DNA of 64,000 nt, from assembly GCF_014764405.1 (NCBI RefSeq), contig NZ_CP061725.1:3720001-3784000 (forward strand). The letters are read 5' to 3'. This stretch comes from Micromonospora craniellae. Lineage in GTDB: Bacteria; Actinomycetota; Actinomycetes; Mycobacteriales; Micromonosporaceae. How positions within the stretch are numbered: position 1 is the stretch's first letter; each line of letters opens with the position of its first letter. Position numbers and translations under genes: made by a program. Of this stretch, positions 25,813 through 35,316 are shown piece after piece. Under the pieces are notes generated by a model that searched no databases, was not told the DNA's origin, and was given only the letters and a program-made list of their open reading frames with translations.

Positions 25813-26406
25813 ATGTACGAGGGTGCCATCCAGGATCTGATCGACGAGCTGGGGCGCCTGCCGGGCGTGGGCCCGAAGAGCGCCCAGCGGATCGCCTTCC
25901 ACATCCTGTCGGCGGATCCGGCCGACGTGAACCGGCTGGCGGGCGCGCTGCGCAAGGTGAAGGACCTGGTGCGCTTCTGCACCGGTTGCTACAACGTGGC
26001 CGAGTCCGAGCAGTGCCGGATCTGCCGCGATCCGCGCCGCAGCGACGAGGTGATCTGCGTCGTCGAGGAGCCGAAGGACGTCGTCGCGATCGAGCGGACC
26101 GGTGAGTTCCGGGGGCGGTACCACGTGCTCGGCGGGGCGATCAATCCGCTGGAGGGAATCGGGCCGGACAACCTGCGCGTCCGGGAGCTGTTGGCCCGGC
26201 TCAGCGGCGGTGCGGTGCGGGAGCTGATCCTCGCCACCGACCCGAACACCGAGGGCGAGGCGACCGCGACGTACCTCGCTCTGATGGTCAAGCCGATGGG
26301 GATCTCGGTGACCAGGTTGGCCAGTGGCCTGCCGGTCGGTGGCGACCTGGAGTACGCCGACGAGATCACGTTGGGACGTGCCTTCGAGGGGCGTCGGGCC
26401 GTCTGA
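25813..26406 (+). CDS. recR: Recombination mediator RecR
   Basis: 197 residues, full length. RecR acts with RecO (and RecF) in loading RecA on single-stranded DNA. An N-terminal helix-hairpin-helix (LGRLPGVGPKSAQRIAFHIL), a four-Cys zinc finger (CTGCYN...EQCRICRDPRR), a Toprim domain (VICVVEEPKDVVAIERTG; LILATDPNTEGEATATYL) and the C-terminal GRAFEGRRAV are all present. Confidence 0.97.
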   Translation: MYEGAIQDLIDELGRLPGVGPKSAQRIAFHILSADPADVNRLAGALRKVKDLVRFCTGCYNVAESEQCRICRDPRRSDEVICVVEEPKDVVAIERTGEFRGRYHVLGGAINPLEGIGPDNLRVRELLARLSGGAVRELILATDPNTEGEATATYLALMVKPMGISVTRLASGLPVGGDLEYADEITLGRAFEGRRAV

Positions 26407-26666
26407 CCGAGGTCGACAGGTGTGACACCGGCACCGGCAGGCCACCAGATGCATGTAACAGATTGATATCGATTGTTTAGGTCGTTGGTCCCTTTTGTCC
26501 AATGGGCTCTCGGCCCGACTCCTGGTGGCCGGTCACTAAGGACACGATCCGGTACCAAGAGCTTTACGCGGCGTTTCCCGGCGGTCGGAATGGGAGCTAT
26601 GGTCACCGCCATCGGTGACCCCTGTCACCACGTTGTCCGTAACCCCAAGGACGAGGTGAAGCACCC

Positions 26667-28328
26667 ATGCGTGCATCCAGGCCGAAGGTCGCTATCGCGG
26701 CCGTGGCGGCCGCGGCCCTCGCGGTAGCAGGCTGTGCCGAAAGCGATCGCGAAGGTTCCAGCGGTAGTAGCAACGAGACCCTCGTCTTCGGCGTCGCCGG
26801 AGACCCGAAGGTGCTCGACCCCAGCTTCGCCAGCGACGGTGAGTCGCTGCGTGTGGCGCGTCAGGTCTTCGAGACGCTGGTCCGCCCCGAGGAGGGCGGC
26901 ACCAAGGTCAGCCCCGGCCTCGCCGAGTCCTGGGAGCCCGACGCGGCGGGTACGACGTGGACGTTCAAGCTGCGCTCCGGCGTGAAGTTCCACGACGGCA
27001 CCGACTTCAACGCCGAGGCAGTCTGCACGAACTTCGATCGCTGGTACAACGCCAAGGGCCTCATGCAGAGCCCGGACGTGACGGCGTACTGGCAGGACAT
27101 CATGGGCGGCTTCGCCGCCAACGAGGACGACACTCTCCCGGAGAGTCTCTTCAAGTCCTGCACCGCCACCGACGCGACCACGGTCAGCCTGGCCTTCACC
27201 CGGGTCTCCAGCAAGATCCCGGCCGCCCTGATGCTGCCGTCCTTCTCGATCCACAGCCCGAAGGCGTTGCAGGAGCACGACGCCAGCAACGTGACGGGCA
27301 GCGCGGACGACATCAAGTACCCGGCGTACGCGACCGGGCACCCGACCGGTACCGGTCCGTTCAAGTTCAGGTCCTGGGACGTACCGAACAAGACGCTGAC
27401 CCTGGAGCGCAACGAGGACTACTGGGGCGAGAAGGCCAAGCTCAAGAGCCTGATCTTCCGCACCATCTCGGACGAGAATGCCCGCAAGCAGGCCCTGCGC
27501 TCGGGTGACATCCAAGGCTACGACCTGGTCGGACCGGCCGACGTCGAGCCGCTCAAGGGCGAGGGCTTCAACGTCCTGACCCGCCCGGCCTTCAACATCC
27601 TCTACCTGGCGATCAACCAGAAGGGGAACCCGAAGCTGGCCGATCTCAAGGTCCGGCAGGCGCTCGCGCACGCGATCAACCGGCAGGCGCTCGTCGACTC
27701 GAAGCTGCCCCCGGGCGCCCAGGTCGCGGTGAACTTCTTCCCCGAGACCGTCGAGGGCTGGAACGGCGACGTCACCAAGTACGACTACGACGTCGAGAAG
27801 GCCAAGTCGCTGCTGGCCGAGGCCGGCGCGTCGGACCTGACGCTGCGGTTCCACTACCCGACCGAGGTCACCCGGCCCTACATGCCGAACCCGAAGGACC
27901 TGTTCGAGCTGGTCTCGGCGGACCTCCAGGCGGCCGGCATCAAGATCGAGCCGATCCCGCTGAAGTGGAGCCCGGACTACCTCAACGCCACCACCTCCGG
28001 CTCCGCGCACGACCTGCACTTCCTCGGCTGGACCGGTGACTACGGCGACGGTTACAACTTCATCGGTACGTTCTTCGACCGGCAGAAGGACGAGTGGGGC
28101 TTCAACAACCCCGCGCTGTTCGAGAAGTTCAAGCAGGCGGACACCACCGCGGACCAGGCGGCCAAGGTGGCGCTCTACAAGGAGATCAACGCCGACATCA
28201 TGAACTTCCTGCCCGGTGTGCCGATCTCGCACGCACCGCCGGCCATCGTGTTCGGCAAGGACGTGACCGGGGTCAAGGCGAGCCCGCTCACCGATGAGAG
28301 GTTCTCCACCGCCGAGTTCAAGTCCTGA
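26667..28328 (+). CDS. Oligopeptide/dipeptide ABC transporter substrate-binding lipoprotein
   Basis: 553 residues, SBP_bac_5 family. A lipoprotein signal ends in ALAVAGC (Cys ~23). Family features are LVFGVAGDPKVLDPSFASDGESLRVARQVFETLV and the later FLGWTGDYGDGYNFIGTFF. It captures peptides outside the membrane and delivers them to the permease pair downstream. The start has GAGGTGAA seven bases upstream. The 260-bp upstream space holds an unusually AT-rich stretch near 26455-26480 that may carry the promoter. A hairpin separates it from the permease genes. Confidence 0.93.
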   Translation: MRASRPKVAIAAVAAAALAVAGCAESDREGSSGSSNETLVFGVAGDPKVLDPSFASDGESLRVARQVFETLVRPEEGGTKVSPGLAESWEPDAAGTTWTFKLRSGVKFHDGTDFNAEAVCTNFDRWYNAKGLMQSPDVTAYWQDIMGGFAANEDDTLPESLFKSCTATDATTVSLAFTRVSSKIPAALMLPSFSIHSPKALQEHDASNVTGSADDIKYPAYATGHPTGTGPFKFRSWDVPNKTLTLERNEDYWGEKAKLKSLIFRTISDENARKQALRSGDIQGYDLVGPADVEPLKGEGFNVLTRPAFNILYLAINQKGNPKLADLKVRQALAHAINRQALVDSKLPPGAQVAVNFFPETVEGWNGDVTKYDYDVEKAKSLLAEAGASDLTLRFHYPTEVTRPYMPNPKDLFELVSADLQAAGIKIEPIPLKWSPDYLNATTSGSAHDLHFLGWTGDYGDGYNFIGTFFDRQKDEWGFNNPALFEKFKQADTTADQAAKVALYKEINADIMNFLPGVPISHAPPAIVFGKDVTGVKASPLTDERFSTAEFKS

Positions 28329-28344
28329 TCTGACGCACATAGAA

Positions 28345-28379
28345 CGCGGGCGGGCGCTGTACCACAGCGCCCGCCCGCG
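28345..28379 (+). terminator. Intercistronic hairpin between binding protein and permease genes
   Basis: 15-bp perfect arms (28345-28359 and 28365-28379) with a 5-nt loop, in the 78-bp gap between the binding-protein gene and the first permease. Such hairpins commonly leave the binding protein more abundant than the membrane parts, by partial termination or 3'-end protection; which applies here is not known. Confidence 0.75.
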
Positions 28380-28406
28380 ACCCTCAGCACACCCTTCGAG
28401 GCCGCC

Positions 28407-29411
28407 GTGTTCCGGTTCATCGTCAGACGCCTCCTGCAGCTGATACCCACGCTGTTCGGGCTCTCCATCCTGTTGTTCATCTGGCTCCGCCGGCTGCCCG
28501 GTGGCCCCGAGACCGCCATCCTCGGCGAGCGGGGCACACCCGAGATGCGCGCCGCGATCCGTCGCAATCTCGGCCTCGACGAGCCGATCCTGATCCAGTA
28601 CGGCCGGTTCGTGCGGCGGATGGTCCGCCTGGACCTGGGTACGTCGATCTCCACCAAGCGTGAGGTCACCACCGAGTTCCTCCAGCGCTTCCCCGGCACC
28701 GTGGAGCTGACCGTCACCGCGATGGTGATCGCGATCGGCATCGGCATCCCGCTGGGCTACCTGGCCGCCCGCCGACGCGGCCGCTTCCTCGACCACGCCT
28801 CCGTCGGCGGGTCGCTGATCGGCATCTGCATCCCGGTCTTCTTCCTGGCGTACGTGCTGAAGGCGATCTTCTCGGAGAACCTCGGCTGGTTCCCCTCCAG
28901 CGGCCGCCAGGACCCGACGATCGGCGCGACCCGGATCACCAACTTCTTCGTCCTGGACGGGCTGATGACCCGGGAGTGGGACGCCGCCGCCGACGCGCTG
29001 TGGCATCTGGTCCTGCCCGGGCTCGCGCTGGCCAGCATCCCGCTGGCGATCATCGTCCGGATTACCCGGGCCAGCGTGCTGGAGGTGCTCAACGAGGACT
29101 TCGTCCGTACCGCCGAGGCCAAGGGCCTGACCGAGAACGTCGTACGCCGCCGGCACGTGCTGCGCAACGCGATGCTCCCGGTGGTGACCTCGATCGGTCT
29201 GCTCACCGGCGGTCTGCTCTCCGGTGCGGTGCTCACCGAGACGGTCTTCGCGTTCAGCGGGATCGGCGCCTTCCTCGCCGAGGCCATCAACCAGCGTGAC
29301 TACCCGGTCCTGATGGGCTTCATCATGATCATTGCGGTGGTGTACGTCCTGGTGAACCTGATCGTGGACCTCTCGTACAGCCTGATCGACCCGAGGGTGA
29401 GGGTCCGATGA
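28407..29411 (+). CDS. Peptide ABC transporter permease (DppB/OppB type)
   Basis: 334 residues from GTG 28407. Six membrane segments in the BPD_transp_1 arrangement, starting FRFIVRRLLQLIPTLFGLSILLF, with the EAA loop (VRTAEAKGLTENVVRRRHVLRNAMLP) that contacts the ATPases. The stop overlaps the start of the partner permease (GATGA). Confidence 0.93.
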   Translation: MFRFIVRRLLQLIPTLFGLSILLFIWLRRLPGGPETAILGERGTPEMRAAIRRNLGLDEPILIQYGRFVRRMVRLDLGTSISTKREVTTEFLQRFPGTVELTVTAMVIAIGIGIPLGYLAARRRGRFLDHASVGGSLIGICIPVFFLAYVLKAIFSENLGWFPSSGRQDPTIGATRITNFFVLDGLMTREWDAAADALWHLVLPGLALASIPLAIIVRITRASVLEVLNEDFVRTAEAKGLTENVVRRRHVLRNAMLPVVTSIGLLTGGLLSGAVLTETVFAFSGIGAFLAEAINQRDYPVLMGFIMIIAVVYVLVNLIVDLSYSLIDPRVRVR

Positions 29412-30370
29412 CGATCATCAGTGGCAAGAAGCGCGAGAAGATCGACCGGCTCGCCGAACTCGCCGTGCGCGAGGAGGAGCGGGGCGTCAGCCTGTGGCAG
29501 GACGCCTTCCGCCGGCTGCGACGCAACCCGGCGGCCATCATCGGCGCGGTCATCCTGACCATCTTCGTGCTGGTCGCGCTCGTCGGCCCGTTCCTGGTGC
29601 CGTACGGGCCGACGGACACGATGGGCATCCGCGAGGGCGTGATCAGGCCGGGCGTCATCCCGGGCCCCTCCGCCGAGCACTGGTTCGGTTACGACCACCA
29701 GGGTCGGGACGTGTTCAGCCGGATGGTGGTGGGTGCCCGGCAGACCCTGTTGGTCGGCGTGGTGGCGACCCTGATCGGTCTGGCCGTCGGCGCGCTGATC
29801 GGTGGTGTCGCGGGTGCCGCCGCCGGCCTCGGTGGACGCTGGGGACGCTGGATCGACAGCGTCCTGATGCGGTTCATCGACATGTTGCTGGCACTGCCCA
29901 GCCTGCTGCTCGCGGTCAGCATCGCGGCCCTGCTCGGACGGAGCCTGACCACCGTGATGATCGCGGTCGGCATGGTCTCGGTGCCGGTCTTCGCGCGGCT
30001 GCTGCGCGGCTCGATGATCGTGCAGTCGAACAGCGACTACGTGCTCGCCGCCAATTCGCTCGGCGTACGCAAGTCGAAGATCGCTCTGACCCATGTGCTG
30101 CCGAACTCGCTCGCCCCGGTCATCGTCCAGGCGACGCTGACCCTGGCCACCGCGATCATCGAGGCCGCTGCGCTGTCCTTCCTCGGGCTCGGCAACCCCA
30201 ACTCGGCCACCCCCGAGTGGGGCGTGATGCTGGCCGACGCGCAGCAGTACCTGGGGGTACGGCCGGAGTTGGCCATCTATCCGGCAGTGGCCATCATCAT
30301 CACCGCGTTGGGCTTCACCCTGCTCGGTGAGGCGATGCGTGAGGCCCTTGACCCGAAGCTGCGGAAGTAG
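29408..30370 (+). CDS. Peptide ABC transporter permease (DppC/OppC type)
   Basis: 320 residues. A cytosolic N-terminal extension (~40 residues, charged) precedes the usual OppC_N segment (RRLRRNPAAIIGAVILTIFVLVALVGPFLVPYGP), then the transporter core with the EAA loop (LAANSLGVRKSKIALTHVLPN). It forms the heterodimeric channel with the upstream permease; overlap of the genes suggests coupled translation. Confidence 0.93.
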   Translation: MTIISGKKREKIDRLAELAVREEERGVSLWQDAFRRLRRNPAAIIGAVILTIFVLVALVGPFLVPYGPTDTMGIREGVIRPGVIPGPSAEHWFGYDHQGRDVFSRMVVGARQTLLVGVVATLIGLAVGALIGGVAGAAAGLGGRWGRWIDSVLMRFIDMLLALPSLLLAVSIAALLGRSLTTVMIAVGMVSVPVFARLLRGSMIVQSNSDYVLAANSLGVRKSKIALTHVLPNSLAPVIVQATLTLATAIIEAAALSFLGLGNPNSATPEWGVMLADAQQYLGVRPELAIYPAVAIIITALGFTLLGEAMREALDPKLRK

Positions 30371-30381
30371 GAGGGTTCGTA

Positions 30382-31505
30382 ATGGCACTACTCGAAGTGG
30401 ACGACCTCTCCGTCACCTTCGCCCGGCGCGGTCAGCGCGCCGTGCACGCCGTCGACGGGGTGTCCTTCGCGGTCGACGCCGGTGAGGTGGTCGGCCTGGT
30501 CGGTGAGTCCGGCTGCGGCAAGTCGGTGACCTCGCTGGCCATCATGGGCCTGCTGCCCAAGCAGCCCGGTCTGCGGGTGGGCGGCAAGGCGGTGTTCGAC
30601 GGCACGGACCTGCTCCAGCTCGACGACCGGTCCCGCCGGGACATCCGGGGCCGGGACATCGCGATGATCTTCCAGGATCCGCTGTCGTCACTGAACCCGG
30701 TCGTACCGATCGGGCTCCAGGTCACCGAGGTGCTGACCCGGCACCGGGGTATGAAGGGCGCGGCAGCGGCGAAGGAAGCCGCCGCGCTGCTTGACCGGGT
30801 CGGCATCCCCGATCCGACGCGGCGGCTCAAGGAGTACCCGCACCAGCTCTCCGGCGGGATGCGGCAGCGGGCGTTGATCGCGATGGCGGTGGCCTGCCAG
30901 CCCCGGCTGCTGATCGCCGACGAGCCCACCACGGCGCTCGACGTCACCATCCAGGCCCAGATCCTGGAACTGCTCAAGGATCTGGTCCGGGACTCCGGCA
31001 CCGCGCTGGTGATGATCACGCACGATCTGGGCGTGGTCGCCGGCATGTGCGACACGATCAACGTGCTCTACGGCGGCCGGGTGGTGGAGACCGCCCGACG
31101 GCGTCCGCTGTTCCGCGAGCCTCGGCACCCGTACACGGTGGGGTTGCTCGGCTCGGTGCCACGCCTGGACGCCGGGCGGGGTGAGCGGCTCAACCCGATT
31201 TCCGGCTCGGTGCGTGACCTGCTGCCCTGGCCGGAAGGCTGCGCCTTCGCCCCGCGCTGCACCCGCCGGGTGGACGCCTGTGTCGGCCAGCCGCCGGAGA
31301 TGGTTCTCACCCACGGCGGTCGCAGCTACCGTTGCGTCAACCCGGCCCCGCTGCCGGGCGCCACGCCGACCTCGCCGTCCACCGAGGCGCCGTCGTCCAT
31401 CGAGGCCGCACCGCTCGCTGAGGTGTCGCCGGCTGCGGAGGCGCCGACGTCCGTCGAGGTGTCGGGTGCCGGCCAGGTGCCCGCGCCGCGCGAGGAGGAG
31501 AAGTC

Positions 31506-31509
<4 letters not shown>
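30382..31509 (+). CDS. Peptide ABC transporter ATP-binding protein (DppD/OppD type)
   Basis: 375 residues. Walker A GESGCGKSVTSLA, signature LSGGMRQRALIA, Walker B LLIADEPTTALD and the H-loop ITHDLG are intact. The C-terminal oligopeptide-transporter domain has the Cys-rich GCAFAPRCTRRVDACVG. The last ~55 residues are a Pro/Ser/Ala/Glu-rich tail unusual for the family, which may be a disordered extension. AGGAGG lies upstream of ATG 30382. Confidence 0.93.
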
Positions 31510-32609
<1,100 letters not shown>

Positions 32610-32615
32610 CCGAGA

Positions 32616-32671
32616 TGTTAGGAGGGGTCCCTTTCTATGCCGCAGGCGTTAGAAAGGGACCCCTCCTAACA
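32616..32671. terminator. Long perfect hairpin, dispersed family member B (bidirectional terminator)
   Basis: Perfect 22-bp arms (32616-32637 and 32650-32671) with a 12-nt loop TGCCGCAGGCGT. It lies between the + strand transporter operon and convergent - strand genes. Related structures are at 35259-35316 and, degenerate, at 22361-22411. Confidence 0.85.
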
Positions 32672-32688
32672 TCCAGGTGCAACCAGGA

Positions 32689-33015
32689 TCAGCCCTCGGG
32701 GCGGTCCAGTAGGCCGACCGCGATGCTGTGCACCGCGTCCAGTCCGGCGGCGTCGGCCAGCGCGGCGCTGCCGCCGGTGACCGCATACCACTCGTCGGCG
32801 TCCTTGTACTGCACGTGGAGGGTGACCCGACCGTCGGCGAGGTCGGTGCGTAGGGTCAGCTCCCCGGTGACCACACCGACCTCGTCGGTCATCACCCCGC
32901 CCGGTCCGGGCACGATGTCCGTGGTCCGGCTCTGCGGGCCGGTGGCGCCGCAGGCGTCGGGCGTCCGTGCGGACGCCGGGGTGCCGCCGGCTCCGGTTAC
33001 GGCTTGCTCTCCCAT
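32689..33015 (-). CDS. Hypothetical protein downstream of the secreted HNH nuclease
   Basis: 108 residues from ATG 33015, chosen because GAGGG lies six bases upstream; it overlaps the end of the nuclease gene by 19 bases. After a Pro/Gly/Ala-rich start, residues ~45-108 look folded (VGVVTGELTLRTDLADGRVTLHVQYKDADEWYAVTG). There is no signal peptide. Overlap suggests co-expression with the nuclease. An immunity-type role cannot be claimed from sequence alone. Confidence 0.65.
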   Translation of the reverse strand: MGEQAVTGAGGTPASARTPDACGATGPQSRTTDIVPGPGGVMTDEVGVVTGELTLRTDLADGRVTLHVQYKDADEWYAVTGGSAALADAAGLDAVHSIAVGLLDRPEG

Positions 33016-33665
33016 GTGCAGCCCTCCAACATGTCGGCCAGCGCGGCCTTCTCGGCACTGGTGATCGCGAGCTTCCAGTGGTGCTTCACCGCCACCCAGT
33101 CGCCGGCATACTGGCACCAGTATGACCGGTTTGGCGGTTTCCACTGGGACGGATCCTGATCACCCTTTGCCCGGTTGGAGGAGGCCGAAACCGCGAAGAG
33201 TTGGGGCCGGTCGAGATCGTTCGCGAAGTCGCTACGCTTCGAGTCGTCCCACTCGTCGGCGCCGGAACGCCACGCGTTGGCGAGCGGGACCATGTGGTCG
33301 ATGTCCACGCTGGACGGGTCGGTGAAGGTCCGCCCGTCGTACACGCTCTCCCAGTTGCCACCCACCACGTTGCACCCGGAGTGCTGGATGTCCTTGCCGT
33401 CGCGCTCCAGCACGGTGTCGCGGACGTCGCAGTTCTGGCCGGTCTTGCGCCAGTGTGAGAAGCGGTTGCGGCTGTAGCCGCGCATCGGGTTGGCCTCGGC
33501 GACGGTCAGTTCGGAGAGCATCTGGGTGGCGGTGCCGCCGTCACCGCTCGGCGTCACCTCCGGTTCCACCAACTCGACGCAACCGGCCGCGCCTAGGGTC
33601 AGCGCCGCGGCGAGCGCGAGCGCCCCGAGGGCGCGAGGTCCTGATCTGGTACGCACAGACGACAC
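32997..33665 (-). CDS. Secreted HNH endonuclease-family lipoprotein
   Basis: 222 residues. The lipoprotein signal ends in LTLGAAGC (Cys ~29). The catalytic core has the DUF1524/GmrSD-C-type HNH pattern SVDIDHMVPLANAWRSGADEW, then RPQLFAVSASSNRAKGDQDPSQWKPPN and WCQYAGDWVAVKHHW. Such exported nucleases degrade extracellular DNA or nutrients. It lies divergent from the MFS gene, with ~100 bp between starts. Confidence 0.88.
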   Translation of the reverse strand: MSSVRTRSGPRALGALALAAALTLGAAGCVELVEPEVTPSGDGGTATQMLSELTVAEANPMRGYSRNRFSHWRKTGQNCDVRDTVLERDGKDIQHSGCNVVGGNWESVYDGRTFTDPSSVDIDHMVPLANAWRSGADEWDDSKRSDFANDLDRPQLFAVSASSNRAKGDQDPSQWKPPNRSYWCQYAGDWVAVKHHWKLAITSAEKAALADMLEGCTWESKP

Positions 33666-33764
33666 CTCTCCAGCTTGCGGGCTTTTGGCGATCCCGCACA
33701 GTACCCGGGCGTGGTTTCGGCGTTTCGCGGTGTCTCACGGATGGCGCACGGCACATTGGTAGTC

Positions 33765-35261
33765 ATGCCCGATACCGCGCCCGCCCTCCGGCTGAGATCG
33801 CACGCCGGCCGGGGCACCCTGGCCGTCGCCGTCCTCGCCTCCGGGATGGTCTTCCTGGACACCACCGTGGTCAACGTGGCCCTGCCCCGACTCGGCGCAG
33901 ACCTGGGCGCCTCGGTGGCGGGGCTACAGTGGACGGTGAACGGCTACCTGCTCACGCTGGCCGCGTTCGTGCTGCTCGGCGGGGCGCTCGGCGACCGCTT
34001 CGGGCGGCGGCGGATCTTCCTGCTGGGCGTGGTCTGGTTCACCGCCGCCTCGGTGCTGTGCGGGCTGGCGCTGCGTACCGACTGGCTGGTGGCCGCGCGG
34101 TTCCTCCAGGGTGCCGGCGGCGCGCTGCTCACCCCCGGCTCGCTGTCGCTGCTCCAGGCCAGCTTCCACCCCGACGACCGGGGCAAGGTCATCGGGGCCT
34201 GGTCCGGGCTGTCCGGCGTCTCCACGGCGCTCGGCCCGTTCATCGGCGGATGGCTGATCGACGCGCTCTCCTGGCGATGGATCTTCTTCCTGAACCTCCC
34301 GTTGGCCGTGCTGGTGGTGCTGGCCACGCTGCGTTGGGTGCCGGAGAGCCGGGACGAGAGCGCCTCGCGTAGCAGGGGCGGAGGTCGACGCTTCGACGTG
34401 GCCGGTGCGCTGCTCGGCGTGTTGGCTCTGGCTGGCGTCACGTACGCGCTCGTCGACGCGCCCGGTCGAGGGATCAGCTCGCCCGCCGTACTGGTGGCGG
34501 TCCTGGTCGCGGTGCTCGCCGCGCTGGCGTTCGTGTTCGTGGAGCGGCGTCGTGGCGAGACCGCGATGCTGCCCACCGGCCTGTTCGGCAGCCAGCTCTT
34601 CTCGGTGCTGAACGTCTTCACCGTGCTGGTGTACGCCGCGCTCGGCGGATTCACCTTCTTCTTCGCCGTCTACCTGCAGAACGTGGTCGGCTGGTCGGCG
34701 TTGCTCACCGGCCTGGCCCTGCTGCCGATGACGGTGCTGCTGCTGATAGGTTCGCCGAAGGCGGGCGCGCTGTCGGCGAAGATCGGGCCGAGGCTGCCGC
34801 TGACCGTCGGTCCGGTGCTGGCCGCCGTCGGGCTGCTGGTGCTGCGGGAGGTCGACGCGGGTGCGTCGTACTGGCGGCAGGTGCTGCCCGGGGTGGTGCT
34901 GTTCGGCGCCGGGCTGACCCTGGTGGTGGCGCCGCTGACCGCGTCCGTGCTGGCCGCCGTGGCGGACCGTTTCGCCGGGGTGGCCAGCGGCTTCAACAAC
35001 GCCGCGTCCCGGGTCGGTGGTCTGCTGGCGGTGGCCGCGCTGCCGCTGCTGGTCGGGCTGACCGGCACGGGCTACGAGCAGCCCGCCGAACTCACCGCCG
35101 CCTACCGGGGCGCGCTGCTCTGGTGTGCCGCCCTGCTGGTGGCCGGGGCGGTCATCGCCGCCCTGCTGGTGCGCCGCCCGACCCGCCGTCCACCGCCCGC
35201 ACAGCCCTGCCACTCCATGCCCGTCTCCACCCCGGACCACCCAGCCGCCCGGGACAGGTGA
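33765..35261 (+). CDS. MFS efflux transporter, DHA2 (14-segment) family
   Basis: 498 residues from ATG 33765; ATG 33741 is in frame and possible. Motif LDTTVVNVALPRLGADL in segment 1 is the DHA2 signature, and GALGDRFGRRRIF is motif A between segments 2 and 3. Fourteen hydrophobic segments can be followed. Drug or metabolite/proton antiport is the family role; the substrate is unknown. Its stop codon is the first element of the hairpin at 35259. Confidence 0.9.
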   Translation: MPDTAPALRLRSHAGRGTLAVAVLASGMVFLDTTVVNVALPRLGADLGASVAGLQWTVNGYLLTLAAFVLLGGALGDRFGRRRIFLLGVVWFTAASVLCGLALRTDWLVAARFLQGAGGALLTPGSLSLLQASFHPDDRGKVIGAWSGLSGVSTALGPFIGGWLIDALSWRWIFFLNLPLAVLVVLATLRWVPESRDESASRSRGGGRRFDVAGALLGVLALAGVTYALVDAPGRGISSPAVLVAVLVAVLAALAFVFVERRRGETAMLPTGLFGSQLFSVLNVFTVLVYAALGGFTFFFAVYLQNVVGWSALLTGLALLPMTVLLLIGSPKAGALSAKIGPRLPLTVGPVLAAVGLLVLREVDAGASYWRQVLPGVVLFGAGLTLVVAPLTASVLAAVADRFAGVASGFNNAASRVGGLLAVAALPLLVGLTGTGYEQPAELTAAYRGALLWCAALLVAGAVIAALLVRRPTRRPPPAQPCHSMPVSTPDHPAARDR

Positions 35262-35316
35262 AAGGAAGGGTCCCCTGCTATGCAAAAAAGGCGATAGCAG
35301 GGGACCCTTCCTTTCA
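35259..35316. terminator. Long perfect hairpin, dispersed family member C (bidirectional terminator)
   Basis: Perfect 23-bp arms (35259-35281 and 35294-35316) with a 12-nt loop. It starts within the MFS stop codon and ends immediately before the leuA stop on the other strand, filling the whole convergent gap. Confidence 0.88.

Noticed and set aside
26625..29156. 843-residue open frame on the - strand opposite the transporter genes
   Set aside because: Shadow frame with His/Val/Gly-rich composition; the + strand encodes a complete binding protein and permease.
33924..35285. 453-residue - strand frame opposite the MFS gene
   Set aside because: Gln/Arg/His-rich shadow; the + strand frame has DHA2 motifs and membrane segments.
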